This document shows positions 1 to 12,000 of a stretch of DNA of 44,432 nucleotides, piece by piece (the first letter of the stretch is position 1; every line of letters begins with the position of its first letter). The stretch spans positions 1-44,432 of the forward strand of contig JAVKOQ010000393.1 of assembly GCA_031835245.1 (NCBI GenBank), written 5' to 3'. The translations under genes and the position numbers were made by a program. The notes below the pieces were generated by a model. That model ran no database searches. It was given only the letters and a program-made list of their open reading frames with translations, and was not told where the DNA came from. This DNA is from Balamuthia mandrillaris (lineage: Eukaryota; Discosea; Longamoebia; Balamuthiidae).

Positions 1-134
1 TCTTCGTGGAAGCGCCCCGACTTACGAAACCACCCCCTTACTCAGCAGCATTGAACAGTTTCATTGGAGAGCTGCCATTTGTTTTTTGTATTTTATTTGT
101 GCTAGTGGACAGAATACAACAAGAAAGAACAAGG

Positions 135-420
135 TTACACGGCAGAAACGATGATGCCATGCTTGCTGGCTTTCTTGGACACGTAGCTCGAAAAGGCTCT
201 GAAACGACTGCACAGTGATGTCAACAAAAACATGAGGAGGAAAGAAAGAAGAAGCATGGGTGAGTTTGAACGCGTACAAGTTCTTCGACCGGGTGGACTT
301 GTCTTCGGCAGAATGTTTGCCGATGACGATGTGTTGGATGCGATACTTTTTCGCCGTTTTGACTGCCATTTTTCTGGGATCGTTCGCCACTGGAATGAAG
401 ATCTCGTAACGCTGCACAGC

Positions 421-452
<32 letters not shown>

Positions 453-689
453 TTTGTAAACGTTCGTTGTAGAAAAAGGACGATGGAATAGAAAGAAAAA
501 CGGTACCAAGTCAGGCCTAGACTTTTCGATCTCTTTCTTGTAAAGGTGCATGTAAAGCACGGCCTCCCTCCAAATGGTGTAATGCAACTTGACCTCCTCT
601 TCTTCTGAATCATACGGGGTTCCTTCTATATACAATGGAACTCCACGCACTTTGAAGAAACACACAACATCAAATAAGAACAAGGAAAC

Positions 690-728
<39 letters not shown>

Positions 729-1469
729 GAGAAATGAGAGAAGCAAGAAGAGAAGAAGGCGGAGAATGAACATACTGTGGACGATAAATACAAAGTCCTC
801 TTTGGCGGCCTGTTTAAGCACCGTCTTGAAAGCCCTTTTGCTGGCGCTCGTTCGGTCCACGCAGACCATCCACTTGACGCCGTTGCAGAGCTCGTACTCC
901 TCAAAGTCAGCCCCCACCAAGCAGTTTATCTGCAGCTTCTTCCTCATTTCATAGAGACTCAACTCCGCGGGAGGGTTCCAGAACAGGTTCACATATTCCT
1001 CGTTCTTGTTGTGGTTAACATGTTGCTGTTGGTGATGAGCTTCTGCCAGTTGTTTGGGGGAGACAGGAAGGAAGACGTGCTCTCCCTCCTCGCTTTCTTC
1101 TTCCTCCGAGTCACTTTCGGAATATTGTGCTTTCTGTTTGTCTCGTTGGTGTTGTTGTTGCGAGTAGTGGTGGTTGTGTTGTGGAGGTTGCGGTTGCTTG
1201 TGGTGTTGACCGGAAGGAGTGGTCCTCTTGGCTATAGTATCGTTATGGTGGTTGTCTTCTGAGATGGTAACGAACATTGCTTGATCGATGAAAGCCGTGG
1301 GATAGAGTTTCGGAGGAACAAAAGAAGAAGCCATTCCGTTGCTTTGCTGCTGAACAACAAACGGGTACAAAGAAGGAGGAGGAAAGGTTTTGGTTTGTTG
1401 CTGTTGGTTGACAGAAGACGGCGGGGAAGGATTAAAAGCGATGAAAGGAGTTCCTATAGTTGAAGCCAT
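135..1469 (-). CDS. universal stress protein-like domain protein
   Basis: Four exons (1469-776, 649-507, 411-278, 207-135) join in phase and end at TAA. The first ~170 residues are low complexity, rich in Gln, His, Pro and Ser with an acidic patch. The conserved part starts around VCVDRTSASKRAFKTVLK and continues as FIVHMRGVPLYIEG across intron 1. It ends with an amphipathic region, DPRKMAVKTAKKYRIQHIVIG, and then SSYVSKKASKHGIIVSAV, which matches the order of strands and helices in universal stress (UspA) domains. These are nucleotide-binding stress proteins in many protists and plants. Introns 1 and 2 carry CT repeats on the sense strand. The full glycine-rich ATP loop is not obvious, so nucleotide binding is unproven. 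The long low-complexity N-terminus is unusual. Confidence 0.75.
421..447. repeat. GA tract in stress-protein intron 2
   Basis: Pure GA on the plus strand (CT in sense), beside the acceptor. A second tract lies at 695-724 in intron 1. Confidence 0.9.
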
Positions 1470-1880
1470 GGTTTGTTTGTTTTTTTTTTTTTTTCTTTTT
1501 GCCAGGCCCTGTCCGTCGCCTTGTGTCAGTCCTTCTGTACAGCTTTTTTTTACCGTCGTTGTCAGTCTTGTTGTCCTCTTCGTATGTAATGCTCCTAGAA
1601 CCCCGTTTTCGCTTCCTAAATATGAGAAATTTGACCCAATTTTCGGTTTATTTGATACTCAAATTTCCGCTAATTACCTTAGGTCGCTCTCCTCCCACGT
1701 CACAAGACACATCTCTCACGTCTTCTCCGCTAAAGAGAGAAGAGAGAAGGAAAGAGAGGAGGGAAGAGAAGGAAGAAGAGGAGTGGAGCAAAAAACAAAA
1801 GTTCTACAATAAAGTTAATTTTAGCTCAGCAACAACAGGGAAGAGGCAAGTATTCCAAAGAAGGGGGACGAGCAACTTCT

Positions 1881-3229
1881 TTAGAAGCTGGCAGTGTTCC
1901 AGAGGATGAGCTGGCCGTCGACGGCGGTGGTGGCAATCTCGGTGATCTTGCCGCTGGCAGACTTGGTGGGCTGCACGCAGTTGATGGCATTCTGGTGCTT
2001 GGTGTTGAGGACGGTGGCGTTGGAGGTGGTACCATAGTCAACCTTGCTCTGGAACATGTTCCTGGCGGCGGCGGTGGAAGAGGCGGCCTTCTTAGCGGCT
2101 CCACCGGCAGCTTCGTCCAGGTCCTTGACGTAATTCCAGCGGCCGCCTTGGTTCTGGAAGAGACTGATGTTGCAGTCATGACCGGAGGCTACCACGGCAG
2201 TCTCGCTGAGGAAGAGGATAGTCCTGAAGGGGAGGTTCGGAGTGGAGATCTTGCTGACCTGGCCAGAGGAGATGTCGACAAAGTTGATGGTGGAGTCGTG
2301 AGCCACGTAGCCGAGGGTGTTGCCAGAGGGGGTCCAGTCAACGGCGTGCACCCAACCGTTGGCGTTGTACTCAGCGAGGGGTTGGCCGAAGGGCAAGGCA
2401 CGGCCGAAGGGGGAGTCCTGCGGGTTGGTGTCGACGTCGCGGACGTAGGCGGAGAAGACGCGGGCCTTGAAGTCAGAGGAGCCGGTGGCGATGAGGGTGC
2501 TGTTGGTTGGGTGCCAGGCGATGGAGAGCACGGTGGACTTGTGCTTCTTGATGTGCTTGGAGACCCACCAGTCGTTGTCCTCCTCAAAGTAGCAAACAGA
2601 GACGCAACGAGCGCCGCTGGCGACAGCGAACTTTTGTTCTGCACGTTTTTTGTTGCATTAGAAATAGAGAGCGAGAGAGAGGGGAGAGAAAGAGAGAACG
2701 AACCACAAGGGCTCCACTTGACGTGAGTGGCAGCGCGGTTGATACGCAAAATTACAAGGGTGGGCTTCCACTTGCCGCCCTCAAAGGTCCACACGTAGGC
2801 GTTACGATCTTGGGAGCAGGTCACAATTCGGTTGGACTTGGCAGCCCAGTCGATGCCAGTCACGGTTTGATCGTGCTAACAAAAATAAGAAAATAGTAGC
2901 CAAAAAACATTAGAATTATGAAGCAGAAAAATAATTATCAGTAATGAAAGGGGGGAAAAGAACAAACCTCGGTCAAAACGCTGTCGGGGACCCACTCAGC
3001 GCCTTGCTTCTTGTAAATGTGAACCTCATTGTTGTTGGGGCAGAAGGCAATCTCTGCAGTAAAAACAAAAAAAAAATGAATGAGTTGTTTGTGAATTAAA
3101 GTAGCGAACGTTGATTTTTGCTTTGGTTTGATTTTTTTTTAGTTGAAAGGAGTAAAAAAACGTACTCTGGCGGTCAGGGCTCCAGGCGTGACAAGTGATG
3201 CAGGTGGTGGCCAACTGGAAGGCGCTCAT
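1881..3229 (-). CDS. ARPC1: Arp2/3 complex subunit 1 (WD40 protein p41)
   Basis: Exons 3229-3166, 3053-2968, 2875-2704 and 2638-1881 join in phase. The product starts [19 protein letters not shown] and contains [53 protein letters not shown] and [18 protein letters not shown], all close to human ARPC1 at the same positions. A beta-propeller of WD repeats follows, ending in [16 protein letters not shown]. This subunit links Arp2/3 to nucleation-promoting factors and is needed for branched actin at the cell cortex. The length (~360 residues) fits the family. The last exon is more GC-rich than its surroundings, as expected for a highly expressed gene. The short TA-rich upstream gap shows no clear TATA box. 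Confidence 0.96.
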
Positions 3230-3499
3230 TGTGTTAATCTCTTTATACTCTTACTTTGAGGGAAAAAAAACAACGAAAATTGAAATAAAAAAATTGAAAC
3301 CACAAAAAAAATTTCATAGATGAGCGTGACGTCAGTGAGCTGCCTGATTGGCAGACCGTAAACTCCGGGGTTTATTATTTGTCGACATAGACAAGAGCGT
3401 GGACATGAGCATCGTCTCTCGTCTCTCTTTTGCCTCTCTTGCCTCGTCTCTCGTCTCTCCTCTCTTCAATGGAGCTTCCGCCGAACAACGTAAAAGGAA

Positions 3500-5225
3500 T
3501 CAATGTTTTGGGGTGCGAGTGAGGGGAGTGCCGTTCGCGAAGGGAGTTGCTCCTCTTGCTATTCGTTGAACGGAAGGAGAGGACCGAGAACGACCGCGAA
3601 TGGTGTGGTCGCCTCCTTTGGAAGAGGAGATGAAAGGGCTGCTGCTTTCCACAGTGCGTCTGACTGCGCTGCTTCGTGTGATTGGAGTGGTACTCACCCC
3701 AGAAGAAGAGGAAGGTAGAGGAGAGGAAGGAACGGAGCGTCGATGATGAGCAGAGGGCGGAGCCGGAGAAGAAGTAGCCGAACGTGAGGGACGGACAAAC
3801 TCGCTAAGAGCGGAGCGAGGAGGTCGTATGTCGGCCACCAAGGCTTTCCTCTGAGCCAGCTCTGCAGACTTGTGTTGCTGATGGAGTTGCTTCTGCAAGG
3901 ACTCGTTCTCGAGCCGCGTTTGCTCCAGCTTCTTCCGTAGCTTCTCTACCTCTGCTTTTCGTTTCTTGTTGATGAGCTCTATCTGAAACTGGTACTCGTT
4001 GCTTTGCTCCTTCAGCTTCCGATCAAAGCTTCGTTTGTGAGCGCTTATTTCCTCTCGTAGCTTCTTCATGTGCGTGACTAGCTCCTCTCTCTCCTCGTCA
4101 CTCAACGCACGGCCTTTGCGAGAGCCTTTGTTGTTGTCCTCTCCTTCTCCTTGCGTTGACGCCACGTTGCGAATGGCGTCCTGTAGCTGACTTTGCATCT
4201 CCATGTAGAGTTGCACTTGCATGTTTTGGTTGCGAAGGTTCTGCTGCTCCAGCAGGTCGATCTTCTCAGCTACGAAGAAGAGCTGTGTTTTGTACCTATG
4301 CGCGGCGTGCTGCAGGCCTACGTTCTCGTTCCAAAGGAAGGCAAAGGCTGCCTCCAGCTCTTGCAGCCGTTCCTGTTGTTGTTGGATGACATACTCCTTT
4401 GCCAGTCGGACTTCATCGATTTCTAACAGATAGTCCCCTCCGTAAAGCGTCAAAAGTTCTTGTCCAGCGTCTCTTTCTCCTTCTCCTCTTCCATCTCCTA
4501 GTGGTTGCGTTTGTTGTTCTTGTTCTTGATGACTCGTTACGGATAAGTATCGAAGCACTTTCTGTCTGTGTTCTTCCTTCGCTCGGCGCCCTCCAAAGTC
4601 AAACGCGCTTTCCGCCAAGCTAACCAGTTCCATCGATCCGTCTTGCTGTGGCTCTTTCTTCTTTTTCTTCTCGTTCTTGTCCTCATCCTCAAAGCGTACT
4701 TCTTTTGTCGTGGGCACAGCCTCGCATTCCACCACCACCGATTGCAACAAAGCCTCTTTGTTTTTTCAAGATGTGAGCACACCCTATGGAACAAAGCGAA
4801 ACAAAAGGAGAGAGAGAGAGAGAGAGAGAGCGTGGAGGGGGAAAAAAAAGGGGGGTACCGCTTCGTTTTGCCTGATGCAATAGTTCAGCGAGCTCTGACC
4901 GTAACAACAGATGAAAATCGTTCATCGTCGTTTCCACATCATTCTGAGTCTTGTTTTTGTTTCATAGATGTGAAATAAAAGTGAAAGCAAGCAAGCAAGG
5001 ATCAGTTTCCAAGAAGAAAAAGGTAGAAAGAGAACGAATCCAAAAAAAAAAAATGTAGCTAACCTTCTCTTCGTCTTCGTCAACTTCTTGCGATTGCGAT
5101 TGGCTGCATCGTTTTTGCTCCACCGCGTTGAGTGCCTGCTGCAACGCCTCCAGCTGTCTCGCCATCGTGTGCAGCGTTTGGTGCGTCCCCGTCAACACCG
5201 ACAACCCCGCTCCCTCCATCTTCAT
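3500..5225 (-). CDS. coiled-coil protein with Ser/Arg/Pro-rich tail, function unknown
   Basis: Exons 5225-5064, 4943-4859 and 4755-3500 join in phase (about 500 residues). The start is the ATG giving MKMEGAGLSV; a second ATG lies two codons later. Residues ~10-330 are almost entirely heptad-like (QLEALQQALNAVEQK, EELVTHMKKLREEISAHKR, ELINKKRKAEVEKLRKKLEQ), so a long parallel coiled coil is expected. The last ~120 residues are disordered and rich in SSP, SRS and TP motifs, which are possible sites for proline-directed kinases or microtubule binding. The second intron carries a CT repeat on the sense strand. I do not recognise the family; a centrosomal or cytoskeletal scaffold is a guess from composition only. 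Confidence 0.8.
4808..4830. repeat. GA tract in coiled-coil gene intron 2
   Basis: Pure GA on the plus strand, CT in the gene's sense strand, between the exons that end at 4859 and start at 4755. Confidence 0.9.
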
Positions 5226-5345
5226 CCTTTCTTCGCCGTTTTTCTTACTTCTTCTCGAGAGAAAAACAAATACAGGCAATTTTTGTCTATTTCAGAAGGG
5301 GCTTTACGCTATGTCGACGCAAAATCCAGCAACATTAGCCGAGTC

Positions 5346-6124
5346 TCATAAAGAATAGGGCGCCCCTTCCATTTGTAACAGGGCCGGCGGATGGAGGGCG
5401 GGGCTTCCTTCCAGCTCGTCGAGAAGAGCGAGCATGTCCGGGGTCAGTCCGGGCAGCTGCTCCATTTCCTCTTTGGTGCACCAGCGAAGGGCAGGACCGT
5501 CGTCTCCGCCTAGCGGCTGCGCTTTCTCCTCCAGCTTTGCCTCGTCCGTTTGGGTCATCAACGTGGCCACAAAGATGCCGGTCACTTGCCCCGTTGTCCG
5601 ATTCCTTTGCGTGGTGGGTGGGATGTGTTCTGTGCACAGATCACAACAAAAAAAGAAAAGGGAGAAGAAGAGGATGAGTTGAGGAGAGAGAGTGAGCAGA
5701 CAAATAAAAAGCGGAGAACAAGAGCCAACAGCCATGAAAGAAGATGCCGGAAAGAAGGGAGAGAGAGAGAAGAAGATGATGGAAGAAGAAGAAGAAAAAA
5801 AAAAAAGAGGGACTCATAGAGATCTGCTTCATCCATTCCGAGGTGAAACGTTCCTTGCGGACATTACAAACCCCTGTGGATCAGGATCGCCCGGCGGTGA
5901 ACCGAGGCATTCGATCTCCTTCTGTTTTTTTCCTTGTCATCCTCTCTGATTGGAAAACCATGCTCGCCTTCCGCTATTTAAAAAATCTGGCGGGATCTAT
6001 AAATTCCCATTATGGGTATAGATCAAATTTGTGCGGACACATTCCGATCATTTCTGGAATGCCAGGAAGAAACGAAAAGAAAGAAAGAAAGAAAGAAACG
6101 ACAAGAATGAAAGAAAGAAACGAC

Positions 6125-6160
<36 letters not shown>

Positions 6161-7480
6161 AACGACAAGAAAGAAAGAAAGAAACGACAAGAAAGGGAGA
6201 GAGAGAGAAAGAAAGCAAGCAAGGGAAGAGGGCGTGGCGGATGTACCGATGCGAAGGAGTCCTTCCACTTGCAAGACGATGCCAAAGCGGGCGAACAGGA
6301 TTCCTCGAGCCGCGTTGTGGAAGGTTCGTGGCTTTTCCATGTAGGCGGAGGGTATGGCCCATTCGGAAGAGGGGCTCTCCTTTGTGCCAGCCTCCAACAG
6401 ACCCTTCCTCACAGCGAGGTACCGGCCTTTGTGGTCCTTCACTGCCACGACGGTCCTGTACCTGAGGTTGGTCAGCACCTCCGCATGAGACACCGTCGCG
6501 CTGTCCTTTCCTTGGATGACGCTCATGGGGTGCACCGGCGCTCCTTGGTACGCCCATTTGAAGATCTCCACCACCTCTGTGCTTGTCGATCAACCCCAAG
6601 CACAGACATAAAAGTAGGCAAGAGCAGAAGAAGTGTAACATACCGGTACTGCGCAACCTCTTTGCCTCCAACTCGGGGATGGTAAGCCTGTTTGCTCGGG
6701 GCATGAAAAAAAACTGGTCGATCTGATCTGAGGAGGAGGGAATACGAACCATTTCGCCTCGATGACTTCTTCGTCTGGGATGCTTTTGGGGGGAGTATCG
6801 TCCGCGGCGTGCGCTTGGAAGATGACCCGCATGCGACAGTTCCTGAGCCCTGGCGTGTGTTCAATCCTTTTTATCAAACCCGTCTTTCAACTGGAGGAAT
6901 AGCAGACGAACAAGAAGAACAACAAGAAGCACAAGGAAGAAGAAGAAGAAGAAGAAGAACAAGAAGAAGAAGAAGAAGAAGAAGAAGAAGAAGAAGAAGA
7001 AGAAGAAGAAGAAGAAGAAGAAGAAGAAGAAGAAGAAGAAGAAGAAGAAGAAGAAGAAGAAGAAGAAGAAGAAGAAGAAGAAGAACAAGAAGAAGCATAA
7101 GAAGGTGGAACCACCTCAAGACACCATCGAGTATGACCGGCACGCCAGCCTCTTCCAAAGCTTCTCTAACAGCGCCAGTCGCAAAGCTTTCGCCATAGTC
7201 AACCCTTTTTTTTTTTTTTGAAAGTGGTTTTAACCAAGCCAAGAGGGTCAGCAGGTCATCTTTAACAACAACAAAAAAAAGGTTTTGGTGGGAAGTTCCT
7301 CCCCAACCTTCCTGCTGGGAAGTACCAGCCGTCGTGCTCGTGGTTGCACAAGAACAGGTCGTCCTCCTTGCGCACCACCACCAAAGCGATGAGCACCGTG
7401 GGAAAGCTGGGCGCTGCCTCCTTGCCGTCCTGCCATTTGCCTTCCTCTTGCGCGACGCTGCTGCGGCTCTTCTGTTCCAT
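5346..7480 (-). CDS. tandem Nudix-domain protein
   Basis: Seven exons (7480-7308, 7204-7115, 6866-6746, 6722-6644, 6576-6247, 5873-5814, 5629-5346) give about 378 residues, all in phase. Residues ~57-79 form a canonical Nudix box split by intron 1: G-x5-E-x7-REALEEAGV, i.e. GRVDYGESF then AVREALEEAG. Nudix enzymes hydrolyse nucleoside diphosphates linked to other moieties using Mg2+ held by the box glutamates. A second copy of the fold follows (RTVVAVKDHKGRYLAVRK, then WAIPSAYMEK, then GIFVATLMTQ), but its box positions lack the REUxEExG residues, so it is probably not catalytic. Intron 2 holds a 150-base GAA/TTC tract and intron 5 a GAAA tract. The substrate cannot be told from sequence. Confidence 0.85.
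6079..6194. repeat. GAAA-rich tract in Nudix gene intron 5
   Basis: GAAA units interspersed with GACAA and GAGA, reading as pyrimidine-rich on the gene's sense strand. Confidence 0.9.
6936..7096. repeat. GAA/TTC tract in Nudix gene intron 2
   Basis: About 160 bases, pure GAA from 6961 to 7083 on the plus strand, so TTC on the gene's sense strand. It sits in intron 2 between exons ending at 7115 and beginning at 6866. Long GAA tracts can form triplexes and slow transcription. Confidence 0.95.
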
Positions 7481-7789
7481 GTCGGCCCCTCTTTTTGTTT
7501 TTGCTTGTTCGTTGGTCCTTCTTCACTTCTTCCTCCTCTCTTCAGTTGAAGGCACACCACAAGACGAAAGAAGAAGACCGAGGAAAGAAGAAGACGAGTC
7601 TCTCTTCCGTGAAACATGTTTTTATTTGAATAAGCACCTGCACAGCACACCATGCCCACCTCCCACCCCTCTTCAACGAAACAAGAACAGCAGGCCATCG
7701 CGTTGATCATCACCGCCAGCAGCTGCTGGCATGGAATATCATGAGCGATGCTTCCTCCTCCTCTTCTTCTTGTTCTTCTCCGTTCTCTC
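7481..7789. other. gap between Nudix and acidic-tailed gene
   Basis: 309 bases, minus-strand genes on both sides. No promoter element is clear, and the many ORFs here are low-complexity. Confidence 0.4.
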
Positions 7790-8836
7790 CTAGCTTCCGC
7801 TGCTGCTGCCACCACCCTCTTCTTGTTCTTCTTGCTGCTGCTCTTGCTCTTCCTTCTTCTTTCCTTTGCCACCACCGTTCGTTTCCTCTTTGGCCTGGCC
7901 TCCTTCCTCCTCCTCCTCCTCCTCCTCCCAGACCCTCTCCCCCCGCAGCAGCGCCACCAGCACCAGCTCGTGCCCAAAGGGCCGGCCTGGGTCCTCCAGG
8001 CATTCCCTCAGGGACATGCCCTCCGCCTCAAAGTCAAAGCCATCGTAGCCGAGGATCTGCACGTTGTAGCCATCCTCCAGCAGGCCCTGCAGCTGCCGGA
8101 AGGCCTGGGTCCGGACCACCAGCTTGGCGTACTCGGGGCAGTAGACGGCCTTCCTGGCGGGCACGTAGCCCAACCTCCGGCCCTTCCAAAAGGAGTAGAG
8201 GGGGGCGTTGCGGTTGGGGCTGTCCTTGGGGCCTTTCCTGACCCAGCGATGGGCCTTCCGGTCCGCCCAACCCGCCTTGCGGCGGGCGAACCACGAGGGC
8301 AAGGGATCCCCTGTCCTGCCGTCCACCTCGCCCGGCCACACCTTGGAGAACTGCCACAGGTTCTCCACGTTGGTGGCCCGCAGCCGTTCCTGCTCAAAGA
8401 CGTAGTCCACGGGGCCGAGCTTCATGGGGGAGAGCTGGTCGTAAGGCCTTCTGGAACCGCTGCACACGCTGATGTTCATGAAGCCCTCCTTGTTGGGCCA
8501 CCGTTTGTCCACGTGCTTGGGAGCACGGTAGTGGGGCTGTTTGTTGCAGCTCACGCGACCCCTTCGGTTGGCCGTTTTGTTGGCCGCGCGGGCCCGTTCC
8601 ACGCTTTCCTTGTGCAGTTTGGCTCGCTCTCGAAGTGCTCTGGCCCTTTCTCTCTCTTCACCACCATCACCACTCCTCCCTGTTTGTTTCGTTTTACTTC
8701 TACGTTTCTTCTTTCTCGGCTTTGCTTCTTCTTCTTCATCTTCATCTACCTCCTCTTCTTGTTCTTCGTTTTCTTTCAAAGACCATTCCGCCTCCTCTTC
8801 CTCTTCCTTCTCCTTCTCCTTTCTTTTGCTTGCCAT
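7790..8836 (-). CDS. uncharacterised protein with basic/acidic arms and a conserved core
   Basis: Single exon, about 348 residues from the ATG giving MASKRKEK. In-frame ATGs at 8842 and 8848 are alternatives. Residues ~1-110 are highly charged with a KPRKKKRRSK nuclear-signal-like stretch. The core (~130-310) is dense in aromatic and conserved-looking residues: GFMNISVCSGS, LGPVDYVFEQERLRATNVEN, LWQFSKVWP, YSFWKGRRLGYVPARKAVYC and NVQILGYDG. The tail is poly-Glu, Gln and Gly. I have an impression of similar cores in phage and large-virus proteins of unknown function, but this needs a search. The core is markedly GC-rich compared with neighbouring introns. No catalytic motif is recognised with confidence. 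Confidence 0.75.
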   Translation of the reverse strand: MASKRKEKEKEEEEEAEWSLKENEEQEEEVDEDEEEEAKPRKKKRRSKTKQTGRSGDGGEERERARALRERAKLHKESVERARAANKTANRRGRVSCNKQPHYRAPKHVDKRWPNKEGFMNISVCSGSRRPYDQLSPMKLGPVDYVFEQERLRATNVENLWQFSKVWPGEVDGRTGDPLPSWFARRKAGWADRKAHRWVRKGPKDSPNRNAPLYSFWKGRRLGYVPARKAVYCPEYAKLVVRTQAFRQLQGLLEDGYNVQILGYDGFDFEAEGMSLRECLEDPGRPFGHELVLVALLRGERVWEEEEEEEEGGQAKEETNGGGKGKKKEEQEQQQEEQEEGGGSSSGS

Positions 8837-9026
8837 CCTCATCAGCATCAAGCTTGTGCCAGTTCGACGAAGAGAGAAGTGTAAAAGAAGAACCAGGGAG
8901 TGTAAAAATGAAAAGAGTTTTCCTGGAATAGTTTTTTGTGCGCTATATTGATTTTTGTCGACATGCATTACCTCCAAAGATAACGTCGTTGAAGAATAAG
9001 TTTGGCTCCTTCAAAAGATAACGGGC

Positions 9027-12000
9027 TCACTTGCCAGAGGAGGACAGTTGGATATCACAAATCGGAAAGTCTCGCTCCCAAGAGAGGCTGACTTCGTGGC
9101 CCACCAGCTTCTTGATGGAGTCAATGTTATACTTTATCATCGTCGGCCTATAATCCCGTTTTTGCGATCGTGATTCGGTTACAAATAAGCAACAAGAGAA
9201 GAAACGAAGAAGAATACGAACCGTTCCAAGGAAAGACCCCAAGCAAGCACCTTGACCTCCGGATCAAGTCCCATCGGTACCAGCATCTCCGGCCGAAAGA
9301 CCCCTGAGTTGCCAATCTCGATGAACTTGCCCAACCCCTCATGATAGGCAAAGATCTCCATGCTTGGCTCCGTATAAGGATTATAGGCTGGTTTGAAACG
9401 AAGATCATGCATTCCCAACTTGTGGAAGAACTGAGATATGACGCCGATGAGATCCCCCAATGTCACGTCGTAGTCCGCCACTAAGCCTTCCACCTGATGG
9501 AACTCGGCGAGGTGAGTGCGATCCACAGTCTCGTTGCGGAAGACTCGATCGATGGAGAACAGTTTTTTGGGTGTGAAGAAGAACTCTCCTTTTTCTTGCT
9601 TCTCCTTTTGTTGCTGTTGAGCCAGTTGATAGAGCATGCGAGAGGAGACGGCAGTGGTGTGCGTGCGGAGGACGTTCTTGGAGGCTTCGGAGAGCTTCCA
9701 GTCGTAGCGCCAGCCGATGGAGTTGCTGCCGGCGCCGGTTTCATGGGAGTCTTTGACGCGTTGGAGATACTCCTCTGGATAACTTAACATGCTTGCTGGT
9801 TCCTTTATGAAACACACAACAACAAGAATAAGAGAGTGGGTGACAAAACAGAACATGTACAATGAGCAAGTAGCCGAAAGGAAATAGAGGAGATAGGAGA
9901 GCCGAGAAAATGAAAAAGGAGAAAGAAGAAGAGAAGAAACGAAGATAGCAGAAAGAAGAACAAAACAAGAATAACGAGAAAGAGAAAGAAAAAGTAAATC
10001 AAAGAAAAAAGTAAACGAAAGAACATACGGAAAGGAAGAAGGTATCATGAGCATCTCTGGCCGGGTGTTGCTGAGGCTGGAACAAGGCATCAAAGTTCCA
10101 GAACGAACTCTCGACATAGGCCCGGCCGGAAGGCATTTCCTCGAAGCCCATCTCCAAGAAAATATCACGAAAGGCGGAGCGAACCACCATCAACGGATGC
10201 AGACGACCACCCTTTGGGACTAAGCCACGGGCATCAAGGTTCAAAGCTTTGAATTCGACGTCTTTCCATGCTCCACTATTGAAGAATAGAATGAGGATGC
10301 AACATAAAAAGAAGAATAACATGAGAACGTAAGGAAGGAAGAAAACAACGGTAATTACACACAGAAAGAGAGAACTAACCTTGCAATCATTTCGCTGGTA
10401 AGTTCAACCGCCTTCTTGTTTTCTGGGTTAGTGCTGAACTCGGGGCCTTGCAAAACCACAAAGTACTTCTCGTTGTCCTCTTTGATCAATCCTCGTTTCC
10501 TGAACATTGTTTGTTGCTTCTTTCGTTCTTTCTCGTCCTCTTTTTGTTTTTCTTTCTGCTTCTCTTGCTTTTCATCGTCAATGCTTTCGATAAAGCGAAC
10601 AAATGAATCTTTCACAGTATCTTCGATGCTGTCTTTGTGCTTCTCACTTCGGCAAACCAAGTTTGATCCGGAAGGAGCAGAGCGTAACCATCCTTGTTTA
10701 ATGGCTCTTCCTTTGGCTGCTTCAAATGCTGCTGGCATTACTGGAGTTCCTTCCTGCTCTAGTCTCTCCTATCGACGTGTTATGAGCGAGGAGTAGAAAC
10801 ATACGCAAGAACGAATGAGAAAGAGAAGGAATAAAACATGAATAGAGAGCCGGCAAAGAGAGAGAGAGAGAAATAGAGAGAGAGGAGAGCGATAGATACC
10901 AATAGTAGCTCTTTAGCGACTTCATCATGACCAATTGCTCTCCAAATTCTCGCCTCGAGGCTTCCAAGTTTCAACAATTGCTGACCCTCGGCGGTGAGGT
11001 TAATATTCAGTCGAGTAATTAGCTGCAAACAAACCACTCCCTGCGCTTCTAACGATTTTAGCAGTCCAACTAACGTCTCTGTGTTGAAACGGTATTGCTC
11101 AGCGAAAACTTTGTGGTTTGGGATGGTCTTGTCTTTGGCCAACGTGTGAAGCAATGTTTGCTTCATGTCTGTGGAAGAATCGCCATTTTCTGCTCTATTT
11201 ACACTGGCTTGATCTTGTTTGGAAGAAGAGGCCGAAGGAGAAGATGAAGATGAAACAGAAGTAAGCCCATATTGTTGCCAAATCCGGTTGAAACTCGGGA
11301 GACTGTCGCAATATTTAAACCATCTTGTTGTTGCACAAAACAAAAAATATAAAAAGATCAGAAGAGAGAAAGGAGGGAAGCATAGAAGCAGAGTATAGGC
11401 AAGAGTTTTGAGAGTAAAGGGAAGCAGAAAAGAAGAAGCAGAGTCCCTAGACGAGAAGAGAGAGAGAGAGAGAGAGATAGTGATAGAGAAAGAGAGAAAG
11501 AGAGAAGCGATACCTGCTCACATGGTTGTAACTGCGCATGGCAATGGTCCAAGAGTGGTCCCATTTGAACAAGGTCCAAAGAGCAATGTCAGCAATGGAA
11601 AGGCCTTCTCTGTTACCAGCCAGATAACTTCGAAGGGTCAAGTGCTGGTTCAGATGGTCCAGAAAAGCGGTCCTTTTGTGCTCTTTGTTGGTCATCGTCG
11701 CTGTCTCCTGCGTGAACTCCAACGTTACATTCAACCACTGATCCGTCTGTTGTTATTATTCGCATCACATTCACTGTCAGTGACACACAAGGACGAAGGA
11801 AGAAGGAAGAAGAGAAGAGAACGATGAAGAGGATTATGAAGAGAAGAGAAGCAGAGGAACGAAACCAAGGAAGCCATGAATGGGTCAGAAGAAGGGCGCA
11901 AAGGGTGTCCGACGGGAGCGCCACAGGCAGCGATGTAGCGAGCGATGGCGAGGTCTCCCCTCAAAATACGTCCTGAAGGGGAGAGCACCAATTCTGGCGG

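Noticed and set aside
1-134. Possible 3' end of an upstream plus-strand gene (LRGSAPTYETTPLLSS)
   Set aside because: Only the edge is visible, with no motif or splice signal to support it.
1995-2726. Long Gly/Val-rich plus-strand ORF
   Set aside because: Antisense of the ARPC1 exon; GC-rich coding strand shadow.
6809-7977. Poly-Arg, poly-Phe, poly-Ser and poly-Leu ORFs
   Set aside because: Frames of the GAA/TTC tract in a Nudix intron; not coding.
7748-8884. Long plus-strand Leu-rich ORF of 378 codons
   Set aside because: Antisense of the acidic-tailed gene; its composition follows the complement of poly-Glu and basic codons.
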